Assembly: GCF_001279695.1 (NCBI RefSeq)
Contig: NZ_LGDD01000326.1
Location: 4,275 to 68,274 of the forward strand
Reading direction: 5' to 3'
Length of the DNA stretch: 64,000 bases
DNA from: Streptomyces sp. WM6378
GTDB lineage: Bacteria; Actinomycetota; Actinomycetes; Streptomycetales; Streptomycetaceae
Shown: positions 17,411-26,960 of the stretch, piece by piece
How the letters are laid out: each line of letters begins with the position of its first letter
Numbering within the stretch: the stretch's first letter is position 1
Position numbers and translations under genes: made by a program
The notes under the pieces: model-generated
What the model was told of the DNA's origin: nothing
Databases searched by the model: none
What the model saw: the letters and a program-made list of their open reading frames with translations, nothing else

Positions 17411-18187
17411 ATGCCTGAGACATCGGTGGCGCACTTTTACGATGAACTGGCCGACGACTACCACCTGATCTACTCAGACTGGGACGCCAGCATTCGCCGG
17501 CAGGGGGACGCCCTCGACGCCCTTATCGGTCAGGATCGCGTCGAGGTGCTCGACTGTTCCTGCGGCATCGGCACGCAGGCCATCGGCTTGGCGCTGCGCG
17601 GGCACCGCGTCATTGGCACCGATCTCAGCCCTCGCGCCGCCGCCCGCGCTGGCCGTGAGGCCGCCCGCCGGAGCCTCAGCCTGCGCACGGCAGCCGCCGA
17701 CATGCGACGCCTTCCGTTTCCCGATGGCCGGTTCGACGTCGTCGTCTGCGCTGACAACTCGCTGCCCCACCTGCTGACAGAGCAGGATGTGCACGCCGCC
17801 CTGGCCGCGATGCGCCGCGTGCTGCGCCCCGACGGCCTGCTGCTGGTCAGCACACGCCACTACGACGACCTGCTGCGCGACCACCCCGTTTCGATGCCTC
17901 CACAAGTCCACCGGACCGCCGACTGCGCCGACGTCGGAGAACGGACCGTCACCTTCCAGCTCTGGCACTGGCACGACGACGGTGAGCACTACGACTTGGA
18001 GCACTTCCAACTCCTTCCGGCAGGCGGAGAATGGCGCGTCAAGGTCCGCCGGACCACCTACTGGGCCCTCAGCCAGGACCGGTTGGCCGGCTTGGCAGCC
18101 GAGGCCGGCTTTGTCGACGCCCGTTGGCGGATGCCGCAGGACACAGGCTTCTTCCAGCCGCTGCTTGTGGCCCGAGCCGACGAGTAG
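17411..18187 (+). CDS. Class I SAM-dependent methyltransferase
   Basis: A complete 258-residue soluble protein. Motif I is VLDCSCGIGTQAIGLALRG (SAM-binding loop), followed by the acidic residue in GTDLSP. Motif II is FPDGRFDVVVCADNSLPHLL and motif III is LRPDGLLLVSTRHYDD. The N-terminal HFYDELADDYHLIYSDWDAS is typical of Methyltransf_25-type enzymes in actinobacteria, sometimes annotated as glycine/sarcosine-type. The substrate is unknown and there is no operon partner. The start ATG is the first codon of a clean frame and a terminator-like hairpin follows the gene. Confidence 0.8.
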   Translation: MPETSVAHFYDELADDYHLIYSDWDASIRRQGDALDALIGQDRVEVLDCSCGIGTQAIGLALRGHRVIGTDLSPRAAARAGREAARRSLSLRTAAADMRRLPFPDGRFDVVVCADNSLPHLLTEQDVHAALAAMRRVLRPDGLLLVSTRHYDDLLRDHPVSMPPQVHRTADCADVGERTVTFQLWHWHDDGEHYDLEHFQLLPAGGEWRVKVRRTTYWALSQDRLAGLAAEAGFVDARWRMPQDTGFFQPLLVARADE

Positions 18188-18202
18188 GTGATTTCACCGT
18201 CC

Positions 18203-18238
18203 GGCTCGACCGTCGGCCGTGAGGGCAGCGGTCGAGCC
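18203..18238 (+). terminator. Stem-loop after the methyltransferase gene
   Basis: GGCTCGACCG (18203-18212) and CGGTCGAGCC (18229-18238) are exact complements with a 16-base loop, 15 bp after the stop codon at 18187. It is probably a terminator shared with the convergent IstB remnant. Confidence 0.55.
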
Positions 18239-18252
18239 AGAACCGGCAGGTG

Positions 18253-18470
18253 TCAGCCGACCTTGGAGGGTTGCTCGGCTCGTGCCCGGGTGCTGGCGAG
18301 GCGGTAGGAGTCGGTGCCGGTCTCGATGATGGTGCCGTTGAAGGTCAGGCGGTCGACGATGGCCGCGCAGAGGCGGGGGTCGGTGAAGGTCTTGGTCCAG
18401 CCGCCGAAGGACTCGTTGGAGGCGATGGCGACGCTGTTCTTCTCCTCACGTTCGGTCACCACCTTCTGCA
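18253..18470 (-). pseudogene. IstB-like ATPase of an IS21-family element, C-terminal fragment
   Basis: The minus strand encodes VVTEREEKNSVAIASNESFG, then TDPRLCAAIVDRLTFNGTII and ETGTDSYRLAS. This is the C-terminal part of the IS21 helper ATPase IstB (sensor and Arg-finger region). Walker A and B are missing and no IstA is nearby. Confidence 0.75.
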
Positions 18471-19471
18471 TCCCCGGCTGCCGCTTCGCCCAAGCACCAG
18501 CGCGTCGATCGCGGTCTGCGCCGGGGCCGTAGGTGCGTTCACGGTGTCTGCGGTCATCGCGGGCCGCTGAACTGGGGGCACGCTTCCCAGAGCACCCGCC
18601 CCTCGGACAGGGCCGGGGCAGGAGCGCGGGCCGCCGTTCACACCACCGGGTCACCGGGTCCCGGGACGCGTTCAGGTGGTCATCTGGTGGATGGTCTCGT
18701 CGAGGGCGGAGACGATGTCGTCGGCGCGTGCAGCGCAGTGTGCGGTGGCCAGTTCGGCGCTGAGCCGTCCGTCGAAGGTGGTGACGATGTAGGTGGAGGT
18801 GGGGGCAGGAGGTTCGCCGGGAGTCGCCCCCGCAGGCGGCCTGAGGCGTTGGCTGAGAATGGCGCCGCGGAAAGGCGTTGGCTGAGAATGGCGCCGCGGA
18901 AGTCCTCAATGGTCAGCCTCGCGGGTGTGCGCAGGTCCGGAATGCGTCCCCAGTTCGTCAGCATGGTGGTGTCCGCCGAGGCGGTGGGCGGCTTCCTGGA
19001 CGGTCTCGACGGCCTGGTCGGTGGGCAGGATCATCTCTCGTTCGACGTTGCGCAGGCCGGCGATGGGGCCGGGGCGGCGGCAAGGATTGCGTTGGTCAGC
19101 CCCGGGCGACAGGCTGCGCTGAAGCCGGAGCGAGCCGATCATCCGGCCAGATGCGGATCAAGGCAGAGTCCGCGGGAGGCGCTGCACGACTATCCCGAGC
19201 AAGTCATCGGCTTTGCTGAAACTCATCGACATTTCCGGGACCGAACCTGCCCGACCGCTCCCGGAGCTCACCGACAAGCGCTGGAGCCCATCATCGACAT
19301 ACTCACCCCGATCCGGCGAACGTACGCGGTCACGGCGCTAATGACAGCCGTCCGCAGGCGTTAGGGATGCGTTGGCGCGATCTGGAAGGTTCGTGCCCTC
19401 GCCCGCGGGAGTGGCCACTGGCCTGCGCCCATCCGCTCAGATTCCGGGCGCGCAGCCCGTGAGAGGATCCG
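18471..19471. other. Degenerate intergenic sequence
   Basis: No intact gene is supported. The minus-strand frame around 18680-18960 (ADTTMLTNWGRIPDLRTPAR) looks like a fragment of a small conserved protein. The plus-strand frame 19150-19364 (EQVIGFAETHRHFRDR, ILTPIRRTYAVTALMT) is protein-like but lacks a start. The promoter of the 19472 gene should lie at the right end. Confidence 0.35.
18845..18901. repeat. 28-bp tandem duplication
   Basis: GGCGTTGGCTGAGAATGGCG followed by CCGCGGAA occurs twice (18845-18872 and 18874-18901) with a period of 29 bp. The copies are identical, so the duplication is recent. Confidence 0.8.
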
Positions 19472-21421
19472 ATGCACGCCAACGAACAAGCCCACATGGC
19501 AGACCGCTCGCCGGCCAAGGCTTCGTCCCCGGCCAGAGGGGGCGCGGCTAGCCTCTTGGCCCTGCAGGCCAGTGCGGGTAACGCGGCCGTAGTGCAGATG
19601 CTCCGCCAGGCCGGACACCCCTGGGCCCAGCCCCAATTCGAACAGCACCAGCACAACGCCGGATGCGGACATCAAGGCGAGAAGCCCGCCGTGCAGCGAT
19701 CCGCCGTCCACGACGTCCTGCGCACCAGCGGCCGTCCGTTGGACGACGCGACGCGCGGGGATATGGAGGCTCGGCTCGGTGCGGACTTCTCCGACGTCCG
19801 TATCCATGACGACGGTGCGGCCAAAGCCTCCGCCGCTGAGGTCGGTGCCCGCGCGTACACCTCAGGCAGCCACATCGTGGTCGGAGAAGGAGGCGCTGAC
19901 AACCACACGCTGGCGCACGAGCTCACCCACGTGATCCAGCAGCGTCAGGGGCCCGTCGCCGGCACGGACAATGGTGCCGGACTTCGCGTCTCCGATCCCT
20001 CCGACCGATTCGAACGCGAGGCGGAGGCCACTGCACAACAAGCGATGGCCCTGCCCACTGCCGTGCAGCGCCATGCCGCCCGGACCGCACCTGGGCCCCT
20101 CCCGGCCCCGGCGTCGCCGGCGCAGCCCGTGGTGCAGCGAGCATGGACGCAGGGGACCATGCAAGGTGACGATCCCGTCTTCCAGCCGGACGGCGGGCGG
20201 GCCGGCACCGTGAGAGTCACGAACCTGCGCGGCATCCCCCTGGGCGACGGCGCGAACCACCCGACCAATGCCGGGGATCCGATCGGCTGGGCCGCTCTCC
20301 TCAGCCAGGGTCTACAGCTGGGGGGCCAGATGCCTCAGGGAAATCACTACAATGCCGTTCGTATGCATCTGTGGAACGGGCGCCTGGGCGGACCTGGAAA
20401 CAATCGCTTCAATCTGGCTCCGGGGCCCGCGCTGGTGAATTCGCAGATGTCGGCCCAAGCCGAGAACCCGGTGAAGGATCTGGTGGCGTACGGGTACACC
20501 GTCGACCTCATGACGCAGGTCACCTACCAGAACGGCCCCGGCAACCCGCTGGATCTGTCGACTGTCGTACCGAACCACATCTCCATGACGTGGCAAGGGC
20601 GAAAAGCCCAACATGCAACGGTGAACGAGACCTGGTCGTCCCACATCACGCTGCCAGTCGCCGCGATCGCTGCCGCGGCCATACAGCACTACCAGAACCT
20701 TCCAGCCACGCTGCCGGCCGCCCAGATGCTGCTCACCGACCTCGCGACCCGCAGCGACCAGTTCCGCGGAGAGGTGCTGACTCTGGTCCAGCCCTTCCTG
20801 AAACGGCACATCATGGAGGCATACCCCCACCTCTACCGAGCTCAGACGGCGGGGGACAAGGGAGCGTTTCTCATGCTCCTGCCTGCCGCGGACAGGCATG
20901 CTTTCCTGAACCTGGTGCTGGCGGGCGATGAGAATGCATGGCTTGAGCACTGCTTCGGGCCGTTGATAGCGGTCGGTCACAACGCGGCCGTCCAGGACGC
21001 CTTCGCGACCAGAGCACTTCCCCAGCAACGGGAGTGGATCGTCCGATGTGTCACCGATCGCCACGTGTTCCTGGCTGCTCTCGGCTTCCGGGCGGATGCG
21101 ATCGCTTCCCAGGACAAACTTGTGTACGACTACTACCCGCCCGCCGAACGGGCCCGTCTCGCCGAAGCGATGCATGGACAAGGGCTGATCAACGGGTTCT
21201 TGCAGAATGTCTGCCGCACTGATCCGGAAAAAATGCAGGTGCTCACCGATTGGGCCCAGAGCGGCTCAGCACAGGACCCTGTCGGGTTCCTCGACGCCCG
21301 GGCGCACCTGGACCAGGTTTACAAGGATGGGTTCAGACAGCGCATGAACACGCTTGCGGCAGCGGAAGCCGCAAGGACGGCCAGGCCGACCAGGTCCCAG
21401 AGCAGGTTGGGCGGATTCTAG
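19472..21421 (+). CDS. eCIS-core (DUF4157) protein with zinc-protease-like motif and unknown C-terminal domain
   Basis: ATG 19472 follows GTGAGAGGATCCG; the product has 649 residues. Residues ~70-160 are a DUF4157/eCIS-core domain: GDMEARLGADFSDVRIHDDG, ARAYTSGSHIVVGEGG and NHTLAHELTHVIQQRQG, containing the HExxH signature HELTH. This domain marks proteins carried or processed with extracellular contractile injection systems and related toxins. Residues ~290-390 contain HLWNGRLGGPGNNRFNLAPG, a pattern also seen in nuclease-like toxin domains; the rest is helical. There is no signal peptide. The next gene encodes a SUKH-like protein 23 bp downstream, as in toxin-immunity pairs. No eCIS structural genes are in the window. 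Confidence 0.75.
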   Translation: MHANEQAHMADRSPAKASSPARGGAASLLALQASAGNAAVVQMLRQAGHPWAQPQFEQHQHNAGCGHQGEKPAVQRSAVHDVLRTSGRPLDDATRGDMEARLGADFSDVRIHDDGAAKASAAEVGARAYTSGSHIVVGEGGADNHTLAHELTHVIQQRQGPVAGTDNGAGLRVSDPSDRFEREAEATAQQAMALPTAVQRHAARTAPGPLPAPASPAQPVVQRAWTQGTMQGDDPVFQPDGGRAGTVRVTNLRGIPLGDGANHPTNAGDPIGWAALLSQGLQLGGQMPQGNHYNAVRMHLWNGRLGGPGNNRFNLAPGPALVNSQMSAQAENPVKDLVAYGYTVDLMTQVTYQNGPGNPLDLSTVVPNHISMTWQGRKAQHATVNETWSSHITLPVAAIAAAAIQHYQNLPATLPAAQMLLTDLATRSDQFRGEVLTLVQPFLKRHIMEAYPHLYRAQTAGDKGAFLMLLPAADRHAFLNLVLAGDENAWLEHCFGPLIAVGHNAAVQDAFATRALPQQREWIVRCVTDRHVFLAALGFRADAIASQDKLVYDYYPPAERARLAEAMHGQGLINGFLQNVCRTDPEKMQVLTDWAQSGSAQDPVGFLDARAHLDQVYKDGFRQRMNTLAAAEAARTARPTRSQSRLGGF

Positions 21422-21444
21422 ACGTCACGAAAGGAGAGTCAGCG

Positions 21445-22065
21445 ATGAACGGTACATACAGGGACCGCATAGAAGCACGCATCGGCGAACTGGAGGCTGT
21501 TCCGGGCTTCTCGGTGAAACGGTGTGACGTGGCTGCCCCCGCCTCGCAGGGCCTCGTCGACAGGGTCCGGTCGGAGGCCGGCGGACACCTCCCGGCGGGA
21601 GCCGAGGAATTTTACCTGCAGGTGAACGGTTTCAGGCTGGAGTGGACCTATCTGGCGTCGGGAAGCGACGGCGAGGCGACCGACGAGGGATCCGTGAACA
21701 TTCTCCCCGTGGAGAAGGTGTTCTCCGAATGGAAGGACGCCGTCTGGTTCGACAGCTTTGAGGGGGGCGACCGGTTCAGGGCGGTGAAGCCATTCGATCT
21801 ATACATCCCGGAGGCGTGCGGTGCCTTCTTCCAGCCCCTGGGGGAGCGGCCGAAGAACACCGTCTACTTCCACTACCTCGGGGAGTCTCTGACCGAACTG
21901 CCCCTTTCCTTTACGGACTATGTGGACCAAGCACTGAACACCTGCGGATACCTCGGATGGCACACAGCGCTGACTTCGCTCGACCCTGAGAGCGATCCCG
22001 TGCTGACCCGCATGCGCGACATCGTCCCCAGCTTCTCCGACCGCCTCTTCATCGCACGCCCGTGA
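21445..22065 (+). CDS. SMI1/KNR4 (SUKH)-like protein, possible immunity partner
   Basis: ATG 21445 follows AAAGGAGAGTCAGCG. The 206-residue product resembles SUKH-fold proteins: an early Pro/acidic helix (VRSEAGGHLPAGAEEFYLQV followed by NGFRLEW), INILPVEKV-like VNILPVEKVFSEW, and a later FHYLGESLTELPLSFTDYVD. SUKH proteins are common immunity proteins against nuclease toxins and also occur as general interaction modules. The position right after the DUF4157 protein, the same strand and the 23-bp gap support a paired role; neutralisation itself is inferred. Confidence 0.6.
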   Translation: MNGTYRDRIEARIGELEAVPGFSVKRCDVAAPASQGLVDRVRSEAGGHLPAGAEEFYLQVNGFRLEWTYLASGSDGEATDEGSVNILPVEKVFSEWKDAVWFDSFEGGDRFRAVKPFDLYIPEACGAFFQPLGERPKNTVYFHYLGESLTELPLSFTDYVDQALNTCGYLGWHTALTSLDPESDPVLTRMRDIVPSFSDRLFIARP

Positions 22066-22640
22066 ACGCGGCGTCGAACAGCCATCGTTGATGCCGCCGC
22101 ATGCCCGCTCCCAACGCGCCGCATACCGCATGGCCCTGGACGTGACTCGGGTGCGCCTTGCGGCACGCGAACGGCAGTCGAACGCCACCTGGTCCCAGCG
22201 CCGCCGCGCCCGTCTGCCACCTGAGCAGCGGCCGGGCGCCGTCTGCCCTGTCCTCAACGGCGGTCAGCCCCAGCGCCCACGCGAGCATTGCTCCAACACG
22301 CCGCCAGCCGATCTGCTGCCCAGGTCAGCGTCCTGAGCCGGACCTCACTGTCTCAGGCTGATGCCACAGCCGTGAGGTCTTACAAGCGTGGCTTCTTCTT
22401 TCGCCTTCGCGGATGAGGGCAGTCACATCAGTCGAGCACGGCCATGCTGGCGGAGTCGGCCACTGGCGAGTTCTGCTCCCACCCGGAGCCGTCAGCGTCG
22501 AAGAAGCGCAGTCTGGGAGTCTCCGGTTGCTTGTCCGGGGTGGTTCTCGGTTGGGTGTCCGGTGAGTTGTTGGCGCATGTGGGGCTAACTCATTTGTGTG
22601 TGTGAGGGGAGTTGGCTGGGTGGTTGCTGTGGTCTGGTCG
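22066..22640. other. Region without a supported gene
   Basis: Short frames on both strands (for example 22125-22336 plus) are Arg/Pro-rich and show no family resemblance. This is a junction between the SUKH gene and a helicase remnant. Confidence 0.35.
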
Positions 22641-22649
22641 TGGACAGGT

Positions 22650-23150
22650 GATGAGCATCGGCTGGTCACTGGGTGAGAATTGCCTGGTCGGTGGGGTGGG
22701 GGTTCTGGCCTGGCCGTCGACGGTGATGCGTTCGGTGTGCTGGCACGGGATGACGGTGCGCTGTTCCCGCTCGACGTGCTGCGTGAGCGCCGCCAGGCCC
22801 CGTGTGAACGCCTCCTCGCCGCGCCCCCTTTCTTCGCCTCGCCGGGCGCCGGTGCCTTACGGGCCTGCATGGCCGGTTGCACACCGCACGTGGCGAGTCG
22901 CTTCTGCTGCTCGGCGTTGAGCCGGCCGAAGTCGCGTTGCTGGCGGGTGAGCCACCGGCCGATGTCGTCGCCGCGGTAGGTGACCCCGGGCACGACGCTT
23001 GTCAGCAGCGCCCCGTCGTCGAGGAGCGCGGCCAGGCCGACGTAGTGCCGCTGCCAGTCCACCGACCACGCCAGCACCGCCGGGTTCCGGTCCGGATCGA
23101 CCGCGGCGAGCTGGGCAGCGCGCCGTTCGGCGCGTACCGGGTCCTTGCCC
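22650..23150 (-). pseudogene. Second helicase-associated-domain remnant
   Basis: The minus strand encodes DPVRAERRAAQLAAVDPDRN, SVDWQRHYVGLAALLDDGAL, RGDDIGRWLTRQQRDFGRLN and EQQKRLATCGVQPA. A frameshift near 22800 leads to TRGLAALTQHVEREQRTVIP. This is the same C-terminal helicase-associated architecture as the pseudogene at 1-1890, but a different copy, with no ATPase part. Confidence 0.7.
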
Positions 23151-23532
23151 GGGCGTCGGGTTCGGCTCCGGCTGCTGCGGCGGTCCGGTCGACGGCGGGC
23201 TGCCGGGCTTCGGTACGAGTGGTGGCTGCTCACCGGGTGCCGGCTGTCCTGCGGGTTGGGCGGGCGTCGGTGGGTGGCCGGTGGAGCTGCGCCCGCTCAG
23301 GCGGACATCCCGCCAGTAAGAAAGGCGCGAGAGCACAACGACGGAGCATTGACGCGGTGCACTTCCAGTGGCACGGGAGACTGAGGCTGGTGGACTTCTT
23401 CCGATCACTCGGTGTGTCAGCGAGCCCACCGGTACCAGGGGTGGACACGGAGAACTGCTCCGCGCGGGAGACACCGAGTGCAGGGTCGGGCGGTGGTCCT
23501 CCCGGAGTCGCATCCGGCCGGGGAGAGGCCAG
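23151..23532. other. Region without a supported gene
   Basis: Pro/Gly-rich frames only. It lies downstream of the MMPL gene; I saw no convincing terminator or conserved protein. Confidence 0.35.
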
Positions 23533-25791
23533 TCACGCCACCGCCTGCGATTTATCCTCGGTAAGACCGAGCCGGGCGTGCGCGTTGCGTAGGGGTACCG
23601 GGCACCACCAGTTCGCCCTACCCGCCATCTTCATGATCGCGGGAACCAGAAGCACCCTCACCAACGTGGCGTCGACGACAACCGCGAGGGTCAGCCCCAC
23701 ACCCAGGAGCTTCAGCGGGGTGAGGTGAGAGGTGGCCATTGACGCCATGGCGATGGCGATGACGAGGGCCGCGGCCGTGAACAGGCGACCGGTTCGTTCC
23801 AGCCCGACGGCCACGGCGGCGGCAGTGTCGCCCGTACGGCGGTGCTCCTCCACGATCCTGGACAGCAGGAACATCTCGTAGTCCATCGACACCCCGAAGG
23901 TAAGGCAGAACATCAGCACGGGAAGGAGAGTGTCCGTGGTGCCCGTGACTAGGAAGCCGCCGACCAGCCATTGCAGATGGCCATCCTGGAACACGTAGAC
24001 GATCGCCCCGAACGTGGCAGTGAGGCTGAGCAGGTTGACCAGCAGGGCCTTGATCGGGATGAGGACACTGCCGGTGAACAGGAACAGCAGGACGAAGGTG
24101 ACCAGCCCGATGATGGCGACGGCTTCGCCGAGCCGGTCGCCGACGGCCGCTTTGGTGTCCACGAGCGCGGCAGCGTCGCCGCCCACGAGCGCGGGCACCG
24201 GAGAGGGCACCGCCCGTAGTGCGCCGACGAGCTCGCGGCCTTCGGCGGAGTAGGGCTCGGCATCGGTGGCAACCGAGAGCCAGTCGCCGCCCGGGCCGGA
24301 GAAGCGGGCGGACAGCGGTGTGGGCGGGGTCCGCAGGATTCCTCCGATGTAGGAGCCCGTTGCGGTGTCCACCCTGAGCACGTGCGGCGCCAGGGACACC
24401 TGGCGGGCGTAGTCGGCCAGCTCGGGCGACGACGGCGAACCCGTGAGGCCGGGCAGCACGATGCTCGCCATGGCTGTCGCCTGGACGTCGAAGTCGTTGC
24501 GCATCACCTCGGTGGCCTGGTGCACAGGCGAGGAGGCCGACAGCACACGGTCGTCCGACAGGCCGAATTCGACACGCTGGAACGGACTGGCCATGGACAA
24601 CAGCGCAAGGGGCACCAGGGAGACAGCGACGAGGGGACGACGCATGACGATCCGTGCGGTGCGGTAGAAGAAGCCGTGCCCGCGCTCAACGGCAGCGCTG
24701 TCCCGGCGTTTCCCGGCGGGTGACAGCTCGCCGCGCCGCCGGTTGACCCGATGTCCGGCGGCCAGCAGGCACACCGGCAGGACGAGTACGGCGGTCAGCC
24801 CGGCCAGGGCCGCCACGCTCATGCCCGCGTATGCCAGCGAGCGCAGGAAGTACATCGGGAAGACGAGCAGCGCCGCCATCGAGAGCATGACGGTCAGGGC
24901 GGAGAAGAACACGGCCCGGCCGGCCGTGCGCAGGCTCTCCAGGACGGCCTCCTCGACATCGCGTCCCGCGGCCAGTTCCTCCCGATGGCGAGTGATGATG
25001 AACAGGCCGTAGTCGATGGCCAGTGCGAAGCCCAACGCCGTGGTGAGGTTGACCGCGAAGATCGACACCTGGGTGAACTCGGTGAGCGCGCGCAGGATCG
25101 TCAGTGTGCCCACCACCGCGATGCCGCCGACGGAGAGCGTGAGCAGAGCGCTGACGACGTTACCGAAGATCCGGACGAGGACGAACAGGATGAGCGGGGC
25201 GGCAACGAGTTCGGCACGTACGAGGTCCAGCTGGCTCTGGTCCTCAAGCGCACGGTTGGCCATCGCACGGCCGGCGACGGTCGTCGTCAGCGGCGCCGTA
25301 CCGGAGGCGACTTCCCTGCCAATGCTTTCAGCTGCGTTCGTCACTTCGTGTTCGTTGCCGAGCAGTCGCAGGCTGATGAGCGCGTTGCGACGGTCGCGGG
25401 AGCGCAGTGCCGGTTCGTGCTGCGGCCAGTACGAGTCGAGGTGCTGCACCCGGGAATCGGTGCCAAGCCGTTGAGTCAGGCGCACACCGGCGGCCGCTGC
25501 CTGCGGCTCGTCGACGGACCGGGGTGCGGTGACGAGCAACACGAGGTCGGGGTTGCCCGACCGGAAGTGCTCTCGCAACATCGCGTCCGCGCGGGCCGAG
25601 TCCGAGGTCGCGGGAGTCCAACCGCCACCGCAGAGCCGGCCGAACACGCCCAGGCCGAAGATTCCCAGAGCGATCGTCACCAGCACCATCAGAGCCAGGA
25701 ACGCGTTCCGCCTTCTGGACAGCATGCGCACCAACCGCTCCGAGCGGGGAGCCCGGAGCGGGCCGACGACCTTGTTGAGTGTGCTGGTCAT
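23533..25791 (-). CDS. MMPL-family (RND-type) lipid transporter
   Basis: ATG 25791 overlaps the TGA of the preceding dehydratase gene (ATGA); the frame gives 752 residues. The layout is that of MmpL transporters: one TM helix (FLALMVLVTIALGIFGLGVF), a large external loop, five TM helices including VNLTTALGFALAIDYGLFII with the functional Asp in AIDYGLF, a cytosolic loop, a second set of TM helices, and LTFGVSMDYEMFLLSRIVEE (second MDYEMF motif). MmpL proteins move complex lipids across the membrane. As the last gene of the PUFA-synthase-like operon it very probably exports the lipid product or its carrier. Confidence 0.88.
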   Translation of the reverse strand: MTSTLNKVVGPLRAPRSERLVRMLSRRRNAFLALMVLVTIALGIFGLGVFGRLCGGGWTPATSDSARADAMLREHFRSGNPDLVLLVTAPRSVDEPQAAAAGVRLTQRLGTDSRVQHLDSYWPQHEPALRSRDRRNALISLRLLGNEHEVTNAAESIGREVASGTAPLTTTVAGRAMANRALEDQSQLDLVRAELVAAPLILFVLVRIFGNVVSALLTLSVGGIAVVGTLTILRALTEFTQVSIFAVNLTTALGFALAIDYGLFIITRHREELAAGRDVEEAVLESLRTAGRAVFFSALTVMLSMAALLVFPMYFLRSLAYAGMSVAALAGLTAVLVLPVCLLAAGHRVNRRRGELSPAGKRRDSAAVERGHGFFYRTARIVMRRPLVAVSLVPLALLSMASPFQRVEFGLSDDRVLSASSPVHQATEVMRNDFDVQATAMASIVLPGLTGSPSSPELADYARQVSLAPHVLRVDTATGSYIGGILRTPPTPLSARFSGPGGDWLSVATDAEPYSAEGRELVGALRAVPSPVPALVGGDAAALVDTKAAVGDRLGEAVAIIGLVTFVLLFLFTGSVLIPIKALLVNLLSLTATFGAIVYVFQDGHLQWLVGGFLVTGTTDTLLPVLMFCLTFGVSMDYEMFLLSRIVEEHRRTGDTAAAVAVGLERTGRLFTAAALVIAIAMASMATSHLTPLKLLGVGLTLAVVVDATLVRVLLVPAIMKMAGRANWWCPVPLRNAHARLGLTEDKSQAVA

Positions 25792-26954
25792 CGCGCACCA
25801 CCGGAGCACACGGTGACCTTTTCCCCAGTGCTGTCGACCGCCACCAGGTGACACTCTCCGGACGCGGTGCGGGCGGAGCGGAGGTCATGGCTCACCTCCA
25901 CGGTGGACGGGTGTACGCCGGCCAGTCGGCTGACATGGCCCTTGACCGCGATGACAGCCAAATGGTCCCTGCCCCGGGACCCGGGCGGCAGGCCCAAGGC
26001 GTGCGCGACGGTGCCACGTAGCCAGTCCACCGCGTCGATGTCCCCGGCGACGACTTCCGTCGCTCCGTCGGCGGCCAGGGACAGCCCCACCCCTTCGACC
26101 GGACGACGGTGGGCGAGGAAGTCCCGCCGCTCGACGAGCGAGGCGGGGGACAGTGGCCCGACGGGCAGCAGGACGCTGATCAGCCGGAGCGCGGCAGCGA
26201 CCCTCCCGTCCACGCAGAGCTGGAGGTCGATCGCCACTGTGGGACCGAGGCTCGCGTCTGCGGAGTCGAAGCCTGCGAAGCGGGCCTCGGCTTCGACCTC
26301 ACCGGTCTGAGGCAGGGCTTCGAACAGCTCCAGAGAGGCCACCCGGAGGGGATAGGCGACCTTGGCGTATCCGACCTGCGGTGCCCATCGCCACAGGCTT
26401 GCCAACGGAATCACCTGGACCAGCGCGTCCAGTACCCCTTGGTTCAGGCATCCCTTCGGCACTGTTCCGCGTGCGGTGTCGAGGACGCCGGAGGACCCGG
26501 TCGCCCCGATGGCCAACGACGTCAGGTACTGGAACGCCGGCCCGTGGAACAACTCCGCCGCCGCGTACGGGTCGGGCTGGTCCACGGCGTCCGGCAGCGG
26601 GGCGAACCGCCCGGGGCGGTGCCCCGGACGGGCGCCCACCAGTACGGTCCCGGTTGCCACTTCCTCGAATCGGGACAGCGTGGGTGTCGCCGCCTCCCGC
26701 CACATCAGCAGCTTCACTTCCAGCCCCGCTTGTGAGGGTGCCACCTCGGTCCGGAGCCGGACGGCTTCGGTGAGCGGAATCCAGCGCCGGAGCCGAACGT
26801 CATGCGCGGCGAGCACGCTCTGGCCGGTGTGGTCTGCCGCTGCCTGCGCCAGCCGGTCGACGACGGACATCAACGGCAGCGTGGGGAGCGTCCAGGTCGG
26901 ACAGTGGTCGTTGACCCAGATGTCGACGGCGGGGTCGAGCGTCTCCTCCGCCAC
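25788..26954 (-). CDS. Stand-alone polyketide-type dehydratase (double hot-dog)
   Basis: GTG 26954 lies 6 bp after the stop of the preceding megasynthase. The 388-residue product begins with a polyketide-dehydratase fold: NDHCPTWTLPTLPLMSVVDR, where the His of the HxxxGxxxxP motif is present but the Gly is Trp, and GCLNQGVLDALVQVIPL, carrying the catalytic DxxxQ. ELFHGPAFQYLTSL is the usual second hot-dog motif. About residues 290-388 have no clear assignment. It may remove water from 3-hydroxyacyl-ACP in cooperation with the two megasynthases, but the altered first motif could mean a structural or gatekeeping role. Confidence 0.75.
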   Translation of the reverse strand: MAEETLDPAVDIWVNDHCPTWTLPTLPLMSVVDRLAQAAADHTGQSVLAAHDVRLRRWIPLTEAVRLRTEVAPSQAGLEVKLLMWREAATPTLSRFEEVATGTVLVGARPGHRPGRFAPLPDAVDQPDPYAAAELFHGPAFQYLTSLAIGATGSSGVLDTARGTVPKGCLNQGVLDALVQVIPLASLWRWAPQVGYAKVAYPLRVASLELFEALPQTGEVEAEARFAGFDSADASLGPTVAIDLQLCVDGRVAAALRLISVLLPVGPLSPASLVERRDFLAHRRPVEGVGLSLAADGATEVVAGDIDAVDWLRGTVAHALGLPPGSRGRDHLAVIAVKGHVSRLAGVHPSTVEVSHDLRSARTASGECHLVAVDSTGEKVTVCSGGAR

Positions 26955-26960
26955 GGGCGC

